Shown here piece after piece: positions 47,864 through 56,566 of a stretch of 64,000 nucleotides of DNA. Position 1 is the first letter of the stretch, and every line of letters begins with the position of its first letter. This DNA comes from Kitasatospora acidiphila (GTDB lineage: Bacteria > Actinomycetota > Actinomycetes > Streptomycetales > Streptomycetaceae), in contig NZ_VIGB01000003.1 of NCBI RefSeq assembly GCF_006636205.1, forward strand, positions 5,260,501 through 5,324,500. The letters run 5' to 3'. A program made the translations under genes and the position numbers. The notes under the pieces are model-generated. The model searched no databases and had not been told where the DNA came from. It worked only from the letters and a program-made list of their open reading frames with translations.

Positions 47864-49450
47864 TCACATCGGGGGGTTGCCGTGCTTGCGGCTGGGCAGG
47901 TCGGCGTGCTTGGTACGGAGCATGGCGAGCGCGGCGGCGAGCACCTCGCGGGTCTCGGCCGGGTCGATGACGTCGTCCACCAGGCCGCGTTCGGCGGCGT
48001 AGTAGGGGTGCATCAACTCGGTCTTGTACTCCTTGATCTTCTGGGCCCGCATCGCGTCCGGGTCCTCGGCGCCGTTGATGTCGCGGCGGAAGATCACGTT
48101 GGCGGCGCCCTCGGCACCCATCACCGCGATCTCGTTGGTCGGCCAGGCGTAGGTCAGGTCGGCGCCGATGGACTGGGAGTCCATCACGATGTAGGCGCCG
48201 CCGTAGGCCTTGCGCAGGATCAGCGAGATCCGCGGCACGGTGGCGTTGCAGTAGGCGTAGAGCAGCTTGGCGCCGTGCCGGATGATGCCACCGTGCTCCT
48301 GGTCGACGCCGGGCAGGAAGCCGGGGACGTCGAGCAGGGTGAGCAGCGGGATGTTGAAGGCGTCGCACATCTGGACGAAGCGGGCGGCCTTCTCCGAGGC
48401 GTTGATGTCCAGCACGCCGGCCAGCGACTGCGGCTGGTTGGCGATCAGGCCGACCACATGGCCGTCGATCCGGGCCAGCGCCACGATCACATTGGTCGCC
48501 CAGCGCTCGTGGATCTCCAGGTACTCGCCGTGGTCGACGATCTCCTCGATCACCTTGTGCATGTCGTACGGGCGGTTGCCGTCCGCCGGCACCAGGTCGA
48601 GCAGCGCCTCGCAGCGGCGGGTGACCGGGTCCTCGGCCGGGGTGGCGGGCGGCATCTCGCGGTTGTTCTGCGGCAGCATCGCCAGCAGGTAGCGCACCTC
48701 TTCGATGCAGGACTGCTCGTCGTCGTAGGCGAAGTGCGCCACACCGGAGACGGCGGAGTGCACATCGGCGCCGCCCAGGCCGTTCTGCGAGATCTTCTCG
48801 CCGGTCACCGCCTGCACCACGTCGGGGCCGGTGATGAACATCTGGCTGGTCTCGCGGACCATGAAGACGAAGTCGGTCAGCGCGGGGCTGTAGGCGGCGC
48901 CACCGGCGCACGGGCCGAGCATCACCGAGATCTGCGGGATCACGCCCGAGGCCTTGGTGTTGCGCTGGAAGATGCCGCCGTAGCCGGCCAGCGCGGTGAC
49001 ACCCTCCTGGATGCGGGCGCCGGCGCCGTCGTTCAGCGAGACCAGCGGGGCGCCGGCGGCGATCGCCTTGTCCATGATCTTGTGGATCTTCTGGGCATGG
49101 GCCTCGCCCAGCGCGCCGCCGAAGATCCGGAAGTCATGCGCGTAGACGAAGACCGTGCGGCCGTGCACGGTGCCCCAACCGGTGATCACACCGTCGGTGT
49201 AGGGCTTCTTGGCCTCCAGGCCGAAGCCCTGGGCGCGGTGCCGGCGCAGCGGCTCCACCTCGTGGAAGGAGCCCTCGTCCAGCAGCAGCTCGATCCGCTC
49301 GCGGGCGGTCAGCTTGCCCTTGGCGTGCTGTGCCTCGGTCGCCTTGTCGCTCGGGCCGCGCTGCACCCGGTCGCGCACCTCCAGGAGCTCCGCCACCCGG
49401 CCGCGGGCGTCGGCCGGCTCCCCCGCCGTGCTCTCCTGCACCACCGGCAT
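47864..49450 (-). CDS. accB: Acyl-CoA carboxylase beta (carboxyltransferase) subunit
   Basis: The protein is 528 aa. It starts QESTAGEPADARGRVAEL and contains QHAKGKLTARERIELLLDEGSF, the acyl-CoA-binding GGALGEAHAQK and GPCAGGAAYSPA oxyanion loops, and the C-terminal half with VDQEHGGIIRHGAKLLYAY and AYGGAYIVMDS. It transfers carboxyl groups from biotin to acetyl- or propionyl-CoA. Here accB is used in the Streptomyces sense and not for the biotin carrier protein. The ATG at 49450 follows GGAG. The alpha subunit is not in the window. Confidence 0.93.
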   Translation of the reverse strand: MPVVQESTAGEPADARGRVAELLEVRDRVQRGPSDKATEAQHAKGKLTARERIELLLDEGSFHEVEPLRRHRAQGFGLEAKKPYTDGVITGWGTVHGRTVFVYAHDFRIFGGALGEAHAQKIHKIMDKAIAAGAPLVSLNDGAGARIQEGVTALAGYGGIFQRNTKASGVIPQISVMLGPCAGGAAYSPALTDFVFMVRETSQMFITGPDVVQAVTGEKISQNGLGGADVHSAVSGVAHFAYDDEQSCIEEVRYLLAMLPQNNREMPPATPAEDPVTRRCEALLDLVPADGNRPYDMHKVIEEIVDHGEYLEIHERWATNVIVALARIDGHVVGLIANQPQSLAGVLDINASEKAARFVQMCDAFNIPLLTLLDVPGFLPGVDQEHGGIIRHGAKLLYAYCNATVPRISLILRKAYGGAYIVMDSQSIGADLTYAWPTNEIAVMGAEGAANVIFRRDINGAEDPDAMRAQKIKEYKTELMHPYYAAERGLVDDVIDPAETREVLAAALAMLRTKHADLPSRKHGNPPM

Positions 49451-49933
49451 CTCGAACTCCCAACTCCTGAACGAGTGAGCAGTCGGTGTCGGTCGTGGGC
49501 CCCGGCTGCGATTTCGTGCTTCCCTACGACACTACGAGGCGCGGCCACCCTGATTCGGCGTTGATTCCGTACAAGGTCCAGGAGCTTTACCTGTGGGAGC
49601 CATACAGCGCACCGGGCTGGGAGCCGTTCTCGGGGCGGGCCGGGAGGTGATCGGCGCGGGCTGGCGTGAAAGGTGTCCGTCAACTGTAGGGGCGTAGTCT
49701 ACTCCTCGCAGATTCCCAGCTCAGCAGGGGTATGGCAGTGCCAGGGCCGATCAAGGCCGGGGCAGGCGACGGGTGCCCCCGGATCCGTACCGGCGGTGGG
49801 GCACAGCGGGCCGCGGCGGGTCGAAATCGTAGGGATGCGCCAAAAGCCGCGAATGGCCGCCGGCGCGGGGCGAAAGCCGGCCGCGGGCGGGGCTGGCGCC
49901 GGAGCCGTTCACCAGGTGCCCGATACTGCTGCC
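49451..49933. promoter_or_regulatory. 483-bp divergent intergenic region (accB / mqnL)
   Basis: The space between accB (reverse) and the UbiD-type gene (forward) has no convincing gene. The frame open upstream of the UbiD start is Pro/Gly/Ala/Arg-rich and not family-like. GGGGCGTAGTCTACTCC (about 49690-49706) holds a TAGTCT box that may be the forward promoter. No inverted repeats stand out. Confidence 0.5.
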
Positions 49934-51391
49934 ATGGCATACGACGATCTCCGCTCCTTCCTGCGGGCCCTGGAACGCGAAGGCGACCTCAAGCGCATCA
50001 AGGCCGAGGTCGACCCCCATCTGGAAATCGGGGAGATCGTCGACCGGGTGCAGAAGGCCAAGGGCCCGGCGCTGCTCTTCGAGAACGTCAAGGGCGCCTC
50101 GATGCCGCTGGCGATGAACATCTTCGGCACCGAGCGCCGACTGGCCAAGGCGCTCGGCCTGAAGTCCCCCGACGACATCGCCGACAAGATCGCCGGGCTG
50201 CTCAAGCCGGAGCTCCCGCACGGCTTCACCGGCGTCCGGGACGCCTTCGGCAAGCTCGCCTCGATGACCCACGTGCCCCCGCGCAAGGTCAAGCCGGGCG
50301 AGGCGCCGGTGCAGGAGGTGGTGCTCACCGGCGAGGACGTCGACCTCGACCAGCTGCCCGCGCTGTTCACCTGGCCCAAGGACGGCGGCTCGTTCTTCAA
50401 CCTGGGCCTGACCCACACCAAGGACCCCGACACCGGGGTGCGCAACCTCGGCCTCTACCGGCTGCAGCGGCATGACAAGCGCACCATCGGCATGCACTGG
50501 CAGATCCACAAGGACAGCCGCAACCACGCCGCCGTGGCGGCCAAGCGCGGCGAGAAGCTGCCGGTGGCGATCGCCTTCGGCTGCCCGCCGGTGGTGACCT
50601 ACGCGGCCACCGCGCCGCTGCCCGGCGACATCGACGAGTACCTGTTCGCGGGCTTCGTGGCCGGCGAGCGGGTCCGGATGGTCGACTGCAAGACGGTACC
50701 GCTGCAGGTGCCGGCCGACGCCGAGGTGGTCCTCGAAGGCTGGCTGGAGCCCGACCAGCTGCTGCCGGAGGGTCCGTTCGGCGACCACACCGGCTTCTAC
50801 ACCCCGCAGGAGCTCTTCCCCGCGCTCACCATCGACTGCGTCACCATGCGCCGCCGCCCGCTGCTGCAGTCCATCGTGGTCGGCCGGCCGCCGACCGAGG
50901 ACGGGCCGCTGGGCAAGTTCACCGAGCGGTTCTTCCTGCCGCTGCTCAAGGTGATCGTGCCGGACATCGTCGACTACGACCTGCCGGAGGCCGGCGGCTT
51001 CCACAACTGCGTGATCGTCTCGATCGACAAGAAGTACCCCAAGCACGCCCAGAAGGTGATGCACGCGATCTGGGGCGCCCACATGATGTCGCTGACCAAG
51101 CTGATCATCGTGGTGGACGCCGACTGCGATGTGCACGACTACCAGGAGGTCGCCTGGCGGGCTCTGGGCAACGTGGACTACAGCCGCGACCTGAGCGTGG
51201 TCGAGGGCCCGGTGGACCACCTGGACCACGCCTCCTACCAGAAGTTCTGGGGCGGCAAGGCGGGCATCGACGCGACCCGTAAGCTCCCCGAGGAGGGCTA
51301 CACCCGCGACGGCGGCTGGCCCGAGATGATCACCTCGGACCCCGCCACGGCGGCCCTGGTGACCAAGCGCTGGAAGGAATACGGGCTGTGA
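49934..51391 (+). CDS. mqnL: UbiD-family decarboxylase of menaquinone (futalosine) pathway, MqnL
   Basis: The protein is 485 aa of the UbiD family, decarboxylases using prenylated FMN made by UbiX. Segments such as YDDLRSFLRALEREGDLKRI at the N-terminus, GLYRLQRHDKRTIGMHWQIHKDSRNHA, LPEGPFGDHTGFYTP and PDIVDYDLPEAG are characteristic. In Streptomyces the gene is part of the futalosine menaquinone route, where it decarboxylates the prenylated intermediate. The ATG at 49934 is the family start. A longer frame upstream is unsupported. The UbiA-type gene overlaps by GTGA. Confidence 0.93.
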   Translation: MAYDDLRSFLRALEREGDLKRIKAEVDPHLEIGEIVDRVQKAKGPALLFENVKGASMPLAMNIFGTERRLAKALGLKSPDDIADKIAGLLKPELPHGFTGVRDAFGKLASMTHVPPRKVKPGEAPVQEVVLTGEDVDLDQLPALFTWPKDGGSFFNLGLTHTKDPDTGVRNLGLYRLQRHDKRTIGMHWQIHKDSRNHAAVAAKRGEKLPVAIAFGCPPVVTYAATAPLPGDIDEYLFAGFVAGERVRMVDCKTVPLQVPADAEVVLEGWLEPDQLLPEGPFGDHTGFYTPQELFPALTIDCVTMRRRPLLQSIVVGRPPTEDGPLGKFTERFFLPLLKVIVPDIVDYDLPEAGGFHNCVIVSIDKKYPKHAQKVMHAIWGAHMMSLTKLIIVVDADCDVHDYQEVAWRALGNVDYSRDLSVVEGPVDHLDHASYQKFWGGKAGIDATRKLPEEGYTRDGGWPEMITSDPATAALVTKRWKEYGL

Positions 51392-52296
51392 CCACTGCCG
51401 AGCTCTTCGAGGCGCCGCCCCCAGGCAAGATCAAGTCCTTCCTGCGCCTGGTGATGATCGAGCACTCGATCTTCGCCCTCCCGTTCGCCTACATCGCCTC
51501 CTTCACCGCGATGTTCCTGGCGAACAAGCGGATCCACTGGAGCGAGCTGCTGATCGTCACCATCGCCATGGTGAGCCTGCGCACCTTCGCGATGGCCGCG
51601 AACCGGATCATCGACCGCGAGCTGGACGCCCGCAACCCGCGCACTGCGGGGCGCGAGCTGGTCACCGGCGCGGTCTCGCTGCGCACCGCCTACACCGGTT
51701 CGGCGTTCGCGCTGCTGGTGTTCCTGGGTGCGGCGGCGCTGCTCAACCCGCTCTGCCTGGCGCTGGCGCCGGTCGCGGTGGTGCCGATGGTGGTCTATCC
51801 GTACGGCAAGCGGTTCACCGACTTCCCGCAGGCGATCCTCGGCCTGGCGCAGGCGATGGGCCCGGTCGGCGCCTGGCTGGCGGTCACCGGCAGCTGGTCC
51901 TGGGAGGCCGTGGTGCTGGGGCTGGCGGTCGGCGTCTGGATCGGCGGCTTCGACCTGATCTACGCCTGCCAGGACGTGGACGCGGACCGTGCCGAGGGGG
52001 TGCGCTCGGTGCCGGCCAGGTTCGGCATCGCGGGCGCCCTGCACGGGGCCCGGGCCTGCCACGCGATCACCACCGCGCTGCTGCTCTGGTACGCGGTGCT
52101 GACCCACGCAGGTCCGGCTTTCTACGTCGGCCTGGTCGTGGTGGCGGTGGCCTTCGTCTACGAGCACTCGATCGTGCGGCCGCACGACATCTCGCGGCTG
52201 AACCGGGCGTTCTTCAGCATCAACGGCTTCGTCGGCATCTCGCTGTTCGTCTTCGCCCTGCTGGACCTGATCCTGCGCGGCTTGCGGTTCAGCTGA
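51388..52296 (+). CDS. mqnP: UbiA-family prenyltransferase of menaquinone pathway, MqnP
   Basis: The protein is 302 aa with about eight membrane helices and the two Asp-rich prenyl-diphosphate motifs, NRIIDRELDARNPRTAGREL and DLIYACQDVDADRAEG. It transfers a polyprenyl chain to the menaquinone ring precursor. The GTG at 51388 overlaps the mqnL stop codon. It works with MqnL, the UbiX-type protein and MqnE in this window. Confidence 0.94.
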   Translation: MTTAELFEAPPPGKIKSFLRLVMIEHSIFALPFAYIASFTAMFLANKRIHWSELLIVTIAMVSLRTFAMAANRIIDRELDARNPRTAGRELVTGAVSLRTAYTGSAFALLVFLGAAALLNPLCLALAPVAVVPMVVYPYGKRFTDFPQAILGLAQAMGPVGAWLAVTGSWSWEAVVLGLAVGVWIGGFDLIYACQDVDADRAEGVRSVPARFGIAGALHGARACHAITTALLLWYAVLTHAGPAFYVGLVVVAVAFVYEHSIVRPHDISRLNRAFFSINGFVGISLFVFALLDLILRGLRFS

Positions 52297-52364
52297 GCCG
52301 TGCTGCGGCATGCTGGCCGCACGAATACTGGCCGCAACACGTCGATCGCGAGGAGGCGCCCGTC

Positions 52365-52754
52365 ATGCTCGGCACGCTGGAGTGCGTGGTCCTGGACTGC
52401 CACTACCCGCCGGCGCTGGCCCGGTTCTACGCGACCCTGCTCGGCGGGGAGGTGGACCGCCCGGACCCGCGCTGGTCGCTGGACGAGGACTGGTCGACCC
52501 TGCACACCCCGTCGGGCCTGGTGCTGTGCTTCCAGCGGGTGGCGGACTACCACCCGCCGCAGTGGCCGGACCCGGCCCACCCGCAGCAGGTGCACCTGGA
52601 CGTGAAGGTGCCCGACCTGGCCGTCGCGGAGCGCGAGGTGACCGCCCACGGCGCGGCCTTCCTGCAGCGCCAGGGCGGCTGGGTGATCTACGCGGACCCG
52701 GCGGGGCACCCGTTCTGCCTGCTGCCCGCGCGGGGCGGTTCAGTGCAGCCGTAG
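52365..52754 (+). CDS. VOC-family (glyoxalase/bleomycin-resistance-like) protein
   Basis: The protein is 129 aa with two beta-alpha-beta-beta-beta modules: LECVVLDCHYPPALARFYATLLGG and QVHLDVKVPDLAVAEREVTAHGA, ending with DPAGHPFCLLP. The metal-ligand pattern is partly kept (His in VHLDVKV, Glu/His positions unclear). The substrate is unknown. Its 3' end overlaps that of the convergent MOSC gene by about 15 bp once the MOSC frameshift is repaired. Confidence 0.88.
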   Translation: MLGTLECVVLDCHYPPALARFYATLLGGEVDRPDPRWSLDEDWSTLHTPSGLVLCFQRVADYHPPQWPDPAHPQQVHLDVKVPDLAVAEREVTAHGAAFLQRQGGWVIYADPAGHPFCLLPARGGSVQP

Positions 52755-53451
52755 CCGGTCGCCGACCCGGACCGGGCCGGGCGCGCCGACCGTGGCCAGC
52801 GCGTCCAGCCGGTTGCCGTGCTCGGCGGCGATCAGCTTCAGCAGCTGGGGGGGCGTGCGGCAGCCCGGGCTGGGCCGTGGTGGCCATCACGCACCGCTCG
52901 CTGGAGCGGACGAAGGCCAGCCGGGCGCCGGAGCCGAACTCGCCCTCGTGGCCGAACCAGTCGTCCTCGCAGAACGGGCGGGTGCCGGGCGGGGTGCGCA
53001 GCACGATGTTGGGGCGGAACCGCCGCTCGTCGACCAGGGTGCCGGGCAGGGCGTCGCGCAGCCAGTCCAGGGTGGCGGTGCTGACCACGCTGACCGGCAG
53101 CTGGTCGAAGTGCGAGACGGTGTCCTCGCGGGCCAGCGCCACGTCGTCGCGCTGCAGGTAGGCGCGGAGGAACGCGGTGGGGTCGGCGACGGCGCGGCCG
53201 AGCGGGTCGAGCAGTTCGGGGCGGTCGAGCCGATGGCCGAGCTGGGAGCCGAGCCGCAGCAGGCCGTCCATCCGGCGGAACCGGCGGGTGCTCTTGCCCG
53301 AGCCGAACTTGCCGTCGCCGTCGCGCACGGCGTAGAGCCGGTCGCCGGCCAGGCCGCGCTCATCGATGGCCACCTGCCCGAGGCGTTCCCCGCCGGTGGA
53401 CTTCACGGGATAGCGCCAGAGCCGCTCGACGACACCGATGATCTCTGCCAT
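52740..53451 (-). pseudogene. MOSC-domain protein, one-base frameshift near the C-terminus
   Basis: The protein is about 236 aa when repaired. It starts AEIIGVVERLWRYPVKSTGG (MOSC N-terminal beta barrel), with GLAGDRLYAVRDGDGKFGSG and the MOSC core RRFRPNIVLRTP, FGSGARLAFVRSSERCVM. At the C7 run (52847-52853 on the plus strand) the frame breaks. With six C the reading continues PQLLKLIAAEHGNRLDALA, VGAPGPVRVGDRLRLH and stops at 52740, the proper family ending. As sequenced the frame runs on into antisense junk to 52363. The protein family handles molybdenum-cofactor sulfur or mARC-like reductase chemistry. Confidence 0.83.
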
Positions 53452-53517
53452 GGCTGGTCAGCCTATCGGGGCGTCACAAGTTGGTCTAGACCAAGCAGCG
53501 GGACTGCCGAGCACCCG

Positions 53518-54273
53518 TCAGCCGACCTCGGCCACCGCCCGGATCGGGGCGCCGTCGGCGGCCGCCAGCCGCAGCGGGAAGAGACTGAGCCGGATCGGCT
53601 TGTCCCGGGCCTGGGCCTCCAGCAGGGCGGTCAGGTCGGTGAGGTTCTCGGCGATCACCCCACCGCCCTCGGCGCCGAGCAGGATCCGGTGGGCGGCCAG
53701 CGCGGGCGGCTGGGCCGACTCTCCGGCGCCGGGGTCGTGATCGTCCGTCAGGTCGGCCAGCAGCGCGGCCACCGCGGGGTCGCCGGGGCCCGGGTCGGGG
53801 GTGGGGTCGATGCTCAACGCGTCCACGCCGACGGTGCGCACCCCGGCGTCGACGATCGCCTGTGCCGCCTCGGGCGTCAGATACGGGTGCGCCAGGTAGC
53901 GTTCGGTGCCCCAGAACCGGGGCCAGCCGGTGGCCAGCAGCAGGATCGCCCCCGGGGTCCAGCGCTCCAGCGCGGGCGCCAGCTGCTCGGCCGTCACCGC
54001 GGTGCGGGCCGGCAGCGCCCGCAGGTCGGCGAGGACGGCGGGCCCGGTGAAGCGCTCCAGCGGCAGCCCGTCCAGGGTCGGCCAGGTGACGTCCACGTGG
54101 TACGGCGCGTCCACATGGGTGCCCGACTGCGAGCCGAGGTGGACCGAGAGCACGTTGACGCCGGCGGCGTCGGTGGTCAGCGCCGGGCGCAGGGCCACCA
54201 CGGGATCTCCCGGGTAGACGGGCATGCCGGTGGTGACCTGATGGGTGAGGTCGTGCAGAACCGGAGCAGTCAC
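53518..54273 (-). CDS. Cyclase-family protein (kynurenine formamidase-like)
   Basis: The protein is 251 aa of the metal-dependent cyclase/kynurenine formamidase superfamily. The family motif GSQSGTHVDAPYH (HxGTHxDxPxH-like) and the opening LHDLTHQVTTGMPVYPGDP are clear, and the second His/Asp region follows. It could hydrolyse N-formylkynurenine or a related amide or ester. It is reverse strand and divergent from the UbiX-type gene, with 49 bp between them. Confidence 0.87.
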   Translation of the reverse strand: MTAPVLHDLTHQVTTGMPVYPGDPVVALRPALTTDAAGVNVLSVHLGSQSGTHVDAPYHVDVTWPTLDGLPLERFTGPAVLADLRALPARTAVTAEQLAPALERWTPGAILLLATGWPRFWGTERYLAHPYLTPEAAQAIVDAGVRTVGVDALSIDPTPDPGPGDPAVAALLADLTDDHDPGAGESAQPPALAAHRILLGAEGGGVIAENLTDLTALLEAQARDKPIRLSLFPLRLAAADGAPIRAVAEVG

Positions 54274-54322
54274 GGAGCCATCCTGCCCCGCCCGGCCCCG
54301 CGGCAGGCCCTAGGGTGACCGG

Positions 54323-54979
54323 GTGGCTCACGAAATGGACGAGAAGCACGGTGTCCGGCGGCCCTGGGTGGTCGCGGTCTCCGGGGCCTCCGGCACGCCG
54401 TACGCGGCATCGGTGATCCGGGCGCTGCTGGCGGCCGGCGAGGCGGTGGACCTGGTGGTCAGCCGGGCGGCCCGGCTGACCATCCTGGACGAGACCGGGA
54501 TCTCGTTCCGGGACGCGCACTGGCAGACCGACCTGGCGGCCTGGATCGGCGCCGAAGTGGACCTGGGCAACGTCCGCTACTGGGCGGCCGGCGACTTCGC
54601 GGCGGGCCCGTCCAGCGGCTCCTATCCGGCGAAGGGGATGCTGGTGGTGCCGGCCACCACCGGGGCGGTGGCGGGGATCGCGCTGGGGCTGAGCAAGGAC
54701 CTGCTGCAGCGGGCGGCGGCGGTGACGCTCAAGGAGCGGCGGCCGCTGGTGGTCTGCGTCCGGGAGACCCCGCTGGACTCGGTGACGCTGCGTCATCTGG
54801 TGGAACTGGACGCGGCCGGCGCGGTGGTCCTGCCGGCCTCACCCGGCTTCTACGCGGGCGGCTCGACCGCCCAGGAGCTGGTGGACTTCGTGGCGGGGCG
54901 GGTGCTGGACGCGGTCGGCGTGCCGCATCGGCTGTACCGGCGGTGGGCGGGCGAGCTGGGTGCGGCGCGGGGGGCGTAA
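54323..54979 (+). CDS. mqnM: UbiX-family flavin prenyltransferase (MqnM)
   Basis: The protein is 218 aa. UbiX-type FMN and dimethylallyl-phosphate-binding features include VVAVSGASGTPYAASVIRAL, SSGSYPAKGMLVVPATTGAVAGI and RRPLVVCVRETPLDSVTLRHL, with PASPGFYAGGSTAQELVDFVAGRVLD at the end. It makes prenyl-FMN for UbiD enzymes such as the MqnL-type protein upstream. The GTG at 54323 follows GGGTGA. Confidence 0.92.
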   Translation: MAHEMDEKHGVRRPWVVAVSGASGTPYAASVIRALLAAGEAVDLVVSRAARLTILDETGISFRDAHWQTDLAAWIGAEVDLGNVRYWAAGDFAAGPSSGSYPAKGMLVVPATTGAVAGIALGLSKDLLQRAAAVTLKERRPLVVCVRETPLDSVTLRHLVELDAAGAVVLPASPGFYAGGSTAQELVDFVAGRVLDAVGVPHRLYRRWAGELGAARGA

Positions 54980-55042
54980 GAAGCCTCCGGCCGGGAGAGT
55001 ATGTTCTGTGCGATATCTGCTCGGAAGGACGCGGGACGGTAC

Positions 55043-55501
55043 ATGGACACGGTGGACAGACAGCTCATCCAGGCGCTCCGCGAGAACGGGCGGGCCTCCT
55101 ACGCGGAACTGGGCCGTCTGGTGGGCCTGTCCGGGCCGAGCGTCACGGACCGGATCAACCGGCTGGAGCAGGCCGGTGTGATCACCGGCTACCGGGCGAC
55201 GGTCAATCCGGCCTCGCTCGGCTTCGGCGTGACGGCGCTGATCGGTCTTCAGCTGACCGACGCGGCCGACCACGAGGACGTGGCGCACCGGTTGAAGGAC
55301 CTCGGCGAGGTGGAGGACTGCTGGTTCATCGCCGGTGACGACTCGTACATGCTCAAGGTGCGGGTGTCCGACGTGGAGGGCCTGGAGTCGGTGGTGAAGC
55401 GGCTCTCCGGCACCAAGGGCGTGGCCCGCACCAGGACCACGGTGGTGCTCTCGACCAAGTGGGAGAGCCGGGTCAGCGACCTGCCGCTGGCCGGCGACTG
55501 A
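55043..55501 (+). CDS. Lrp/AsnC-family transcriptional regulator
   Basis: The protein is 152 aa. It has an N-terminal HTH (VDRQLIQALRENGRASYAELGRLVGLSGPSVTDRINRLEQAGVI) and a C-terminal RAM ligand-binding domain (LGFGVTALIGLQLTDAADHEDVAHRL, then ESVVKRLSGTKGVARTRTTVVLSTK). The start at 55043 gives the normal MDTVDRQL opening. A longer frame from 55001 adds about 14 residues. It lies 64 bp after the UbiX gene and 49 bp before threonine dehydratase, which it may regulate. Confidence 0.93.
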   Translation: MDTVDRQLIQALRENGRASYAELGRLVGLSGPSVTDRINRLEQAGVITGYRATVNPASLGFGVTALIGLQLTDAADHEDVAHRLKDLGEVEDCWFIAGDDSYMLKVRVSDVEGLESVVKRLSGTKGVARTRTTVVLSTKWESRVSDLPLAGD

Positions 55502-55505
55502 GACT

Positions 55506-55536
55506 GGACGATCGAGAAGACCGGACGATCGAGAAG
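55506..55536. repeat. Two direct copies of GGACGATCGAGAAG, 17-bp period
   Basis: Copies at 55506-55519 and 55523-55536 are identical and separated by ACC, between the Lrp stop and the threonine dehydratase start. Each contains the palindrome CGATCG. A regulator binding pair or slippage product is possible. Confidence 0.55.
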
Positions 55537-55550
55537 GGGGCGTGGCACCG

Positions 55551-56512
55551 ATGGCGCTGGTGAGTCTGGAGGAGCTGCGGGCGGCCCAGCGGCGGATCGC
55601 CGGGGTGGCGGTCCGCACCCCGCTGATGCCCTGCCCGTGGGCAGCGGCGGGCACCCGCCGGCTCTGGCTGAAGCCGGAGAACCTCCAGCCCACGGGCGCC
55701 TTCAAGATCCGCGGTGCCTACAACCGGCTGGCCGCGCTGACCGAGCGGGAGCGGGCCCGCGGGGTGGTCGCCCAGTCCAGCGGCAACCACGCCCAGGCGG
55801 TCGCCTACGCGGCCGAACTGCTCGGGATCAAGGCCGTGATCGTGATGCCGGAGGGCTCCCCGGCGGTCAAGGTCGAGAGCACCCGCTCGTTCGGCGCCGA
55901 GGTGGTCATGGTGTCGCCCGAGGAGCGGGAGAGCGTGCCGGCCGAGCTGAGCGAGCGCCACGGCTACGTCTGGGTGCCGCCGTTCGACGACGCGTACATC
56001 ATCGCCGGGCAGGGCACGGTCGGCCTGGAGATCGGCGAGGACGCCCCGACGAGCTGGACACCGTGCTGGTGCCGGTCTCCGGCGGCGGGCTGATCAGCGG
56101 TGTCGCGGCGGCGATCAAGCTGACCACCCCCGGGGTGCGGGTGATCGGGGTGGAGCCGGAGCTGGCCGCCGACGCCCAGGCCAGCCTGCGGGCCGGCACC
56201 CGGACGCCCTGGCCGGTCGCCGACACCTACCGGACGATCGCCGACGGGCTGCGCAACGTCTGCGTCGGGGTGCTGCCGTTCGAGCACCTGCAGGCCTATG
56301 TGGACGACATCGTGACGGTGAGCGAGCAGGAGATCCGGGACACCGTGGCGGTGCTGGCCCGGCGCGGCCGGCTGGTCGCCGAGCCGTCCGGCGCGGTGGC
56401 GACGGCCGCCTACCTGCACCGCGCGGACGAGCTGGGCGGCCGGGTGTTCGCGGCCGTGGTCAGCGGCGGCAACGTCGAACCGACGCTGCTGTCCGAGCTG
56501 CTGGCGGCATAG
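55551..56512 (+). pseudogene. Threonine dehydratase (PLP), one-base frameshift
   Basis: A PLP fold-type II threonine/serine dehydratase of about 320 aa when repaired, the short (TdcB-like) form without a regulatory ACT domain. The N-terminal frame has the Schiff-base lysine in PTGAFKIRGAYN, SSGNHAQAVAYAA and MPEGSPAVKVE, then breaks in the C4 run at 56044-56047. One more C restores EDAPDELDTVLVPV and the second frame with PVSGGGLISGVAAAIK, SGGNVEPTLLSELLAA. ATG at 55551 or GTG at 55542 are possible starts. It lies downstream of an Lrp regulator. Confidence 0.86.
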
Positions 56513-56566
56513 GCGTAGTCTCGTGTCCGGACTTTGAACGGCAGGACACAGGAGGCGGGGCACCGC

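Noticed and set aside
52363..52739. C-terminal extension of the MOSC protein to 362 aa
   Set aside because: This part is antisense to the VOC gene and reads Arg/Ala/Gly/Pro-rich. The normal C-terminus is recovered by one base less in the C7 run.
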